This document shows, piece after piece, positions 62,149 to 64,000 of a stretch of DNA of 64,000 bases. Made by a program: the position numbers and the translations under genes. Location: positions 1 through 64,000 of the forward strand of contig NZ_QJTJ01000015.1 of the NCBI RefSeq assembly GCF_003217295.1. The letters run 5' to 3'. How positions within the stretch are numbered: position 1 is the stretch's first letter; every line of letters begins with the position of its first letter. The notes under the pieces were generated by a model, which saw nothing but the letters and a program-made list of their open reading frames with translations, did no database searches and had not been told where the DNA came from. The stretch comes from Ureibacillus chungkukjangi (GTDB lineage: Bacteria > Bacillota > Bacilli > Bacillales_A > Planococcaceae).

Positions 62149-62406
62149 TTTGGAGTTGAGATGGGAGGGAGGTTTATGAGCGGATAGCGGGAACTGCGTG
62201 CACCAGATAAATGCAATCTGCATACCTATACCCCAATCCATCTACCGATCCCCAGAACTACTTGCAAATACTACATCCCCTCAAAAAAAACGCCACCCCT
62301 AGCTGACTTAAACTCTCCATATACTTTCCTAAAAAAACATATGTAGTAAAAAGTCCTAGATAAATAGTTAGAAATAGTAAAAAAATTACCGAGTTTCCAA
62401 ATTTCA

Positions 62407-62435
62407 TTGTAAAAGAAATGATACAAAACTATTAT
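62407..62435 (+). promoter_or_regulatory. Candidate promoter of the MFS gene
   Basis: TTGTAA (62407-62412), a 17-bp spacer and TATTAT (62430-62435). Confidence 0.5.
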
Positions 62436-62446
62436 TAAATTAGTAT

Positions 62447-62461
62447 TTGTAAGCGTTTTAT
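62447..62461. promoter_or_regulatory. cre-like (CcpA) site upstream of the MFS gene
   Basis: TTGTAAGCGTTTTAT matches the cre consensus with one mismatch, at the same position as in the other two sites of this window. It follows the predicted -10 element by 11 bp. Confidence 0.5.
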
Positions 62462-62559
62462 TTCTAGTTAAATACAACATTTTGTAGGGGGTGATATCTC
62501 GTTGGGGGACGGGTTATGCAGTCGAACATGGTCAATAGGAAATAGAGGGGGTTTTTTGG

Positions 62560-63756
62560 ATGGGTAAAGTAATAAATCGGAATTTCTTGAAATTTTTAAT
62601 TGTTATTATTGCATTCCAAGATGTTGCAGCAGGTGTTGCTGGATCAATTATGGCAGATATTATCGCTGCCTTCCCGGATTATAATCCGACGATAGTTATG
62701 CTTGTTGCAACTTTCCCAGGGTTGATTCAAATTGTTCCTGCATTATTTTATGGGAAGCTAAGTGCAACCTTTAAAAAGAGAACACTATTATTTACAGGTT
62801 TAATTTTATTCATGATTGGTGGGGTAATGCCGTTCTTTATTGATAGTCTACCATTAATCATTGCTTTCCGTGGTCTTCTAGGGCTAGGGGTAGGGATTAC
62901 AATGCCATTATCAGTTGATATTATTTCAGATTTCTTTGATGGAAGAGAACGTGATTTCCTTATTGGATTTGGTACTTCAACAATTGCTTGTATCGGGGCA
63001 ATTTTCTTCCAGCTAGGTGGAGGGATTTTAGCGGATTCATTTGGCTGGCAATATGGATTCTTAACTTATTTATTCCCAATTTGGATTCTAGCTCTTACAT
63101 TCTTATTCTTACCTGAACCTGAAAAACGAAAAATTGATGAAAATCAGCCTAAACAAAAGGTTAAAACACCAAGAGTCATTTATGCAGTATCTTTAGGTCA
63201 AATTATTTTCTCTGCTTTAGTTTATGGTTACGTAACGAATATCTCTGTAGTGATTCAAGGAGAGAATTTAGGGACGGCAACACAGGCTGGTATGGCGATT
63301 TCTGTATTCACATTTGGAACACTGCTGGCTGGGTTTGTATTTGGTCGCATTAAACATATAATTTCGGTTTCATATATACCATTAGCGGTCTTCTTAACTG
63401 GATTGGGCATGCTAATTTGCTTCTTCTCCCAAAGTCTAACAATGATTTTTGTTGGTAGTGTTATTGGTGGGGCTGGTATGGGAATTGGACTTCCGGGTGT
63501 GTTTGCTCGCGTTACAGAGGCGACTCCTAAAAATAGCAACACATCTTATGTAGGATTAGTAGTTGCTGCACAAGGTGTTGGCGGTATAATGGGGCCTTTC
63601 GTTTTTGCTTTGATTCTGGACGCTTTAAGTAAGGATATTGGGCGTTTCCCACTTGCTATTAGTGCGTTTGGTTTATTTGCTTTAGCTATAGTTTGGTTTG
63701 TACTGGTGAAACTTGCAAAACAGGCAAGCTCCCCAGACATTGAAGTGACAACATAA
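62560..63756 (+). CDS. Major facilitator superfamily transporter
   Basis: A 398-residue transporter with 12 membrane helices in two halves joined by a charged loop (about 190-208). The loop between helices 2 and 3 reads GKLSATFKKR, a degenerate form of the MFS signature, and helix 4 has RGLLGLGVGITMPL. It might import an aromatic acid for the neighbouring operon or export an intermediate; the sequence does not decide. AGAGGGGG lies upstream of the ATG. Confidence 0.85.
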   Translation: MGKVINRNFLKFLIVIIAFQDVAAGVAGSIMADIIAAFPDYNPTIVMLVATFPGLIQIVPALFYGKLSATFKKRTLLFTGLILFMIGGVMPFFIDSLPLIIAFRGLLGLGVGITMPLSVDIISDFFDGRERDFLIGFGTSTIACIGAIFFQLGGGILADSFGWQYGFLTYLFPIWILALTFLFLPEPEKRKIDENQPKQKVKTPRVIYAVSLGQIIFSALVYGYVTNISVVIQGENLGTATQAGMAISVFTFGTLLAGFVFGRIKHIISVSYIPLAVFLTGLGMLICFFSQSLTMIFVGSVIGGAGMGIGLPGVFARVTEATPKNSNTSYVGLVVAAQGVGGIMGPFVFALILDALSKDIGRFPLAISAFGLFALAIVWFVLVKLAKQASSPDIEVTT

Positions 63757-63773
63757 TAACGAGATTTTGTTAT

Positions 63774-63815
63774 GAAAAATGAGGCTACCTTCTAATCTGG
63801 TAGTCTCATTTTTAT
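63774..63815 (+). terminator. MFS gene terminator
   Basis: AAAAATGAGGCTACC pairs with GGTAGTCTCATTTTT around a 9-nt loop. Confidence 0.9.
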
Positions 63816-63949
63816 TATGAAAATTACTTCAACTTAAAAACCAATAAAAACTTACAGAAAATGAAGTGTAAGACAGATAGTTTATGCTCTAGAACAGTAA
63901 AAAGTATTTGTGTAAGATTTCAGTATATTCAAATTAATATTGTGTTTTC

Positions 63950-63989
63950 AACTATTGAAAGTGTAGTAGAGTTGGTTTCTTCAATAGTT
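63950..63989. promoter_or_regulatory. Inverted repeat at the right edge
   Basis: AACTATTGAA and TTCAATAGTT are separated by 20 bp. It may be an operator for a gene beyond the window or part of a terminator. No gene is visible between 63757 and 64000. Confidence 0.4.
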
Positions 63990-64000
63990 AAAAATTCAAA

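Larger units (their letters stand above)
62149..62559. other. Intergenic region before the MFS gene
   Basis: No confident gene. It holds a candidate promoter, a cre-like site and a possible 21-codon leader frame (62502-62567, TTG start behind GGGGGTGAT) whose stop overlaps the MFS start. The leader is speculative. Confidence 0.45.

Overview
The window looks like chromosomal DNA of an AT-rich, endospore-forming member of the Bacillales, most likely the Lysinibacillus/Solibacillus side of the Planococcaceae. This is inferred from gene content and gene order, not from a database search. The evidence is the forespore sigma-factor operon (spoIIAA-spoIIAB-sigF), a SpoVAF-like spore protein, TTG/GTG starts behind strong Shine-Dalgarno sequences, and a gene order that largely follows the Bacillus subtilis yqkF-nudF ... 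fur-xerD-deoB ... spoIIA-sigF ... lysA ... scpAB ... rluB-resABCDE-sigX-rsiX ... ribU ... fer-ypbB-recQ-ypbE segment. Several blocks expected from that order are missing: spoVAA to spoVAE, the ribDEAH operon, spmAB and pupG.

Layout. (1) 1-97 is the 3' end (domains V and VI) of a group II intron running off the left edge. It abuts the stop codon of a membrane-anchored alpha/beta hydrolase gene. (2) 1736-6930 (minus strand) is a 3-hydroxybutyrate/acetoacetate utilisation module: CoA-transferase subunits, a GntP-type permease and a dehydrogenase, preceded by an AAA+ regulator that looks like a sigma-54 activator but lacks the GAFTGA loop. (3) 7238-12792 holds yqkK, a glycine-riboswitch-controlled amino-acid permease, VanZ-like and aldo/keto reductase genes, nudF, a SpoIIM-like membrane protein and fur. 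(4) 13108-18674 holds xerD, deoB, pdp and a SulP transporter. (5) 19820-28073 holds the sigF operon with a perfect sigma-H promoter, spoVAF, lysA, ribT, scpAB and a D,D-carboxypeptidase. (6) 28331-37261 holds rluB, cytochrome c maturation and respiration control (resABCDE), and sigX-rsiX. (7) 37371-38401 is an FMN riboswitch and ribU. (8) 39852-45267 holds glnRA with a GlnR box, a second TlpA-like thioredoxin, fabI with a FapR box, a PadR/DUF1129 pair and ferredoxin. (9) 45373-50743 holds ypbB, recQ, a LysM protein, a phosphoesterase and ypdA. (10) 50960-63756 is an accessory catabolic region: a TAXI-TRAP transporter with DUF1850 protein, then an eight-gene aromatic ring hydroxylation and meta-cleavage operon, then an MFS transporter.

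How the parts work together. The aromatic operon encodes a complete lower pathway: two-component flavin monooxygenase, extradiol dioxygenase, C-C hydrolase, hydratase, aldolase and acylating acetaldehyde dehydrogenase, giving pyruvate and acetyl-CoA. Its starting substrate is unknown. The hydroxybutyrate module gives acetoacetyl-CoA. Both catabolic operons and the MFS gene have cre-like (CcpA) sites just downstream of predicted promoters.

The least explained non-coding material is a set of intergenic tandem arrays. Three arrays with different sequences all have a 52-bp period (18851-19058, 38511-38976, 39177-39592). One unit type in the first array can fold into a hairpin. A 45-bp array and a 13-copy hexanucleotide run are also present. 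The arrays lie beyond transcription terminators and are not CRISPR arrays.
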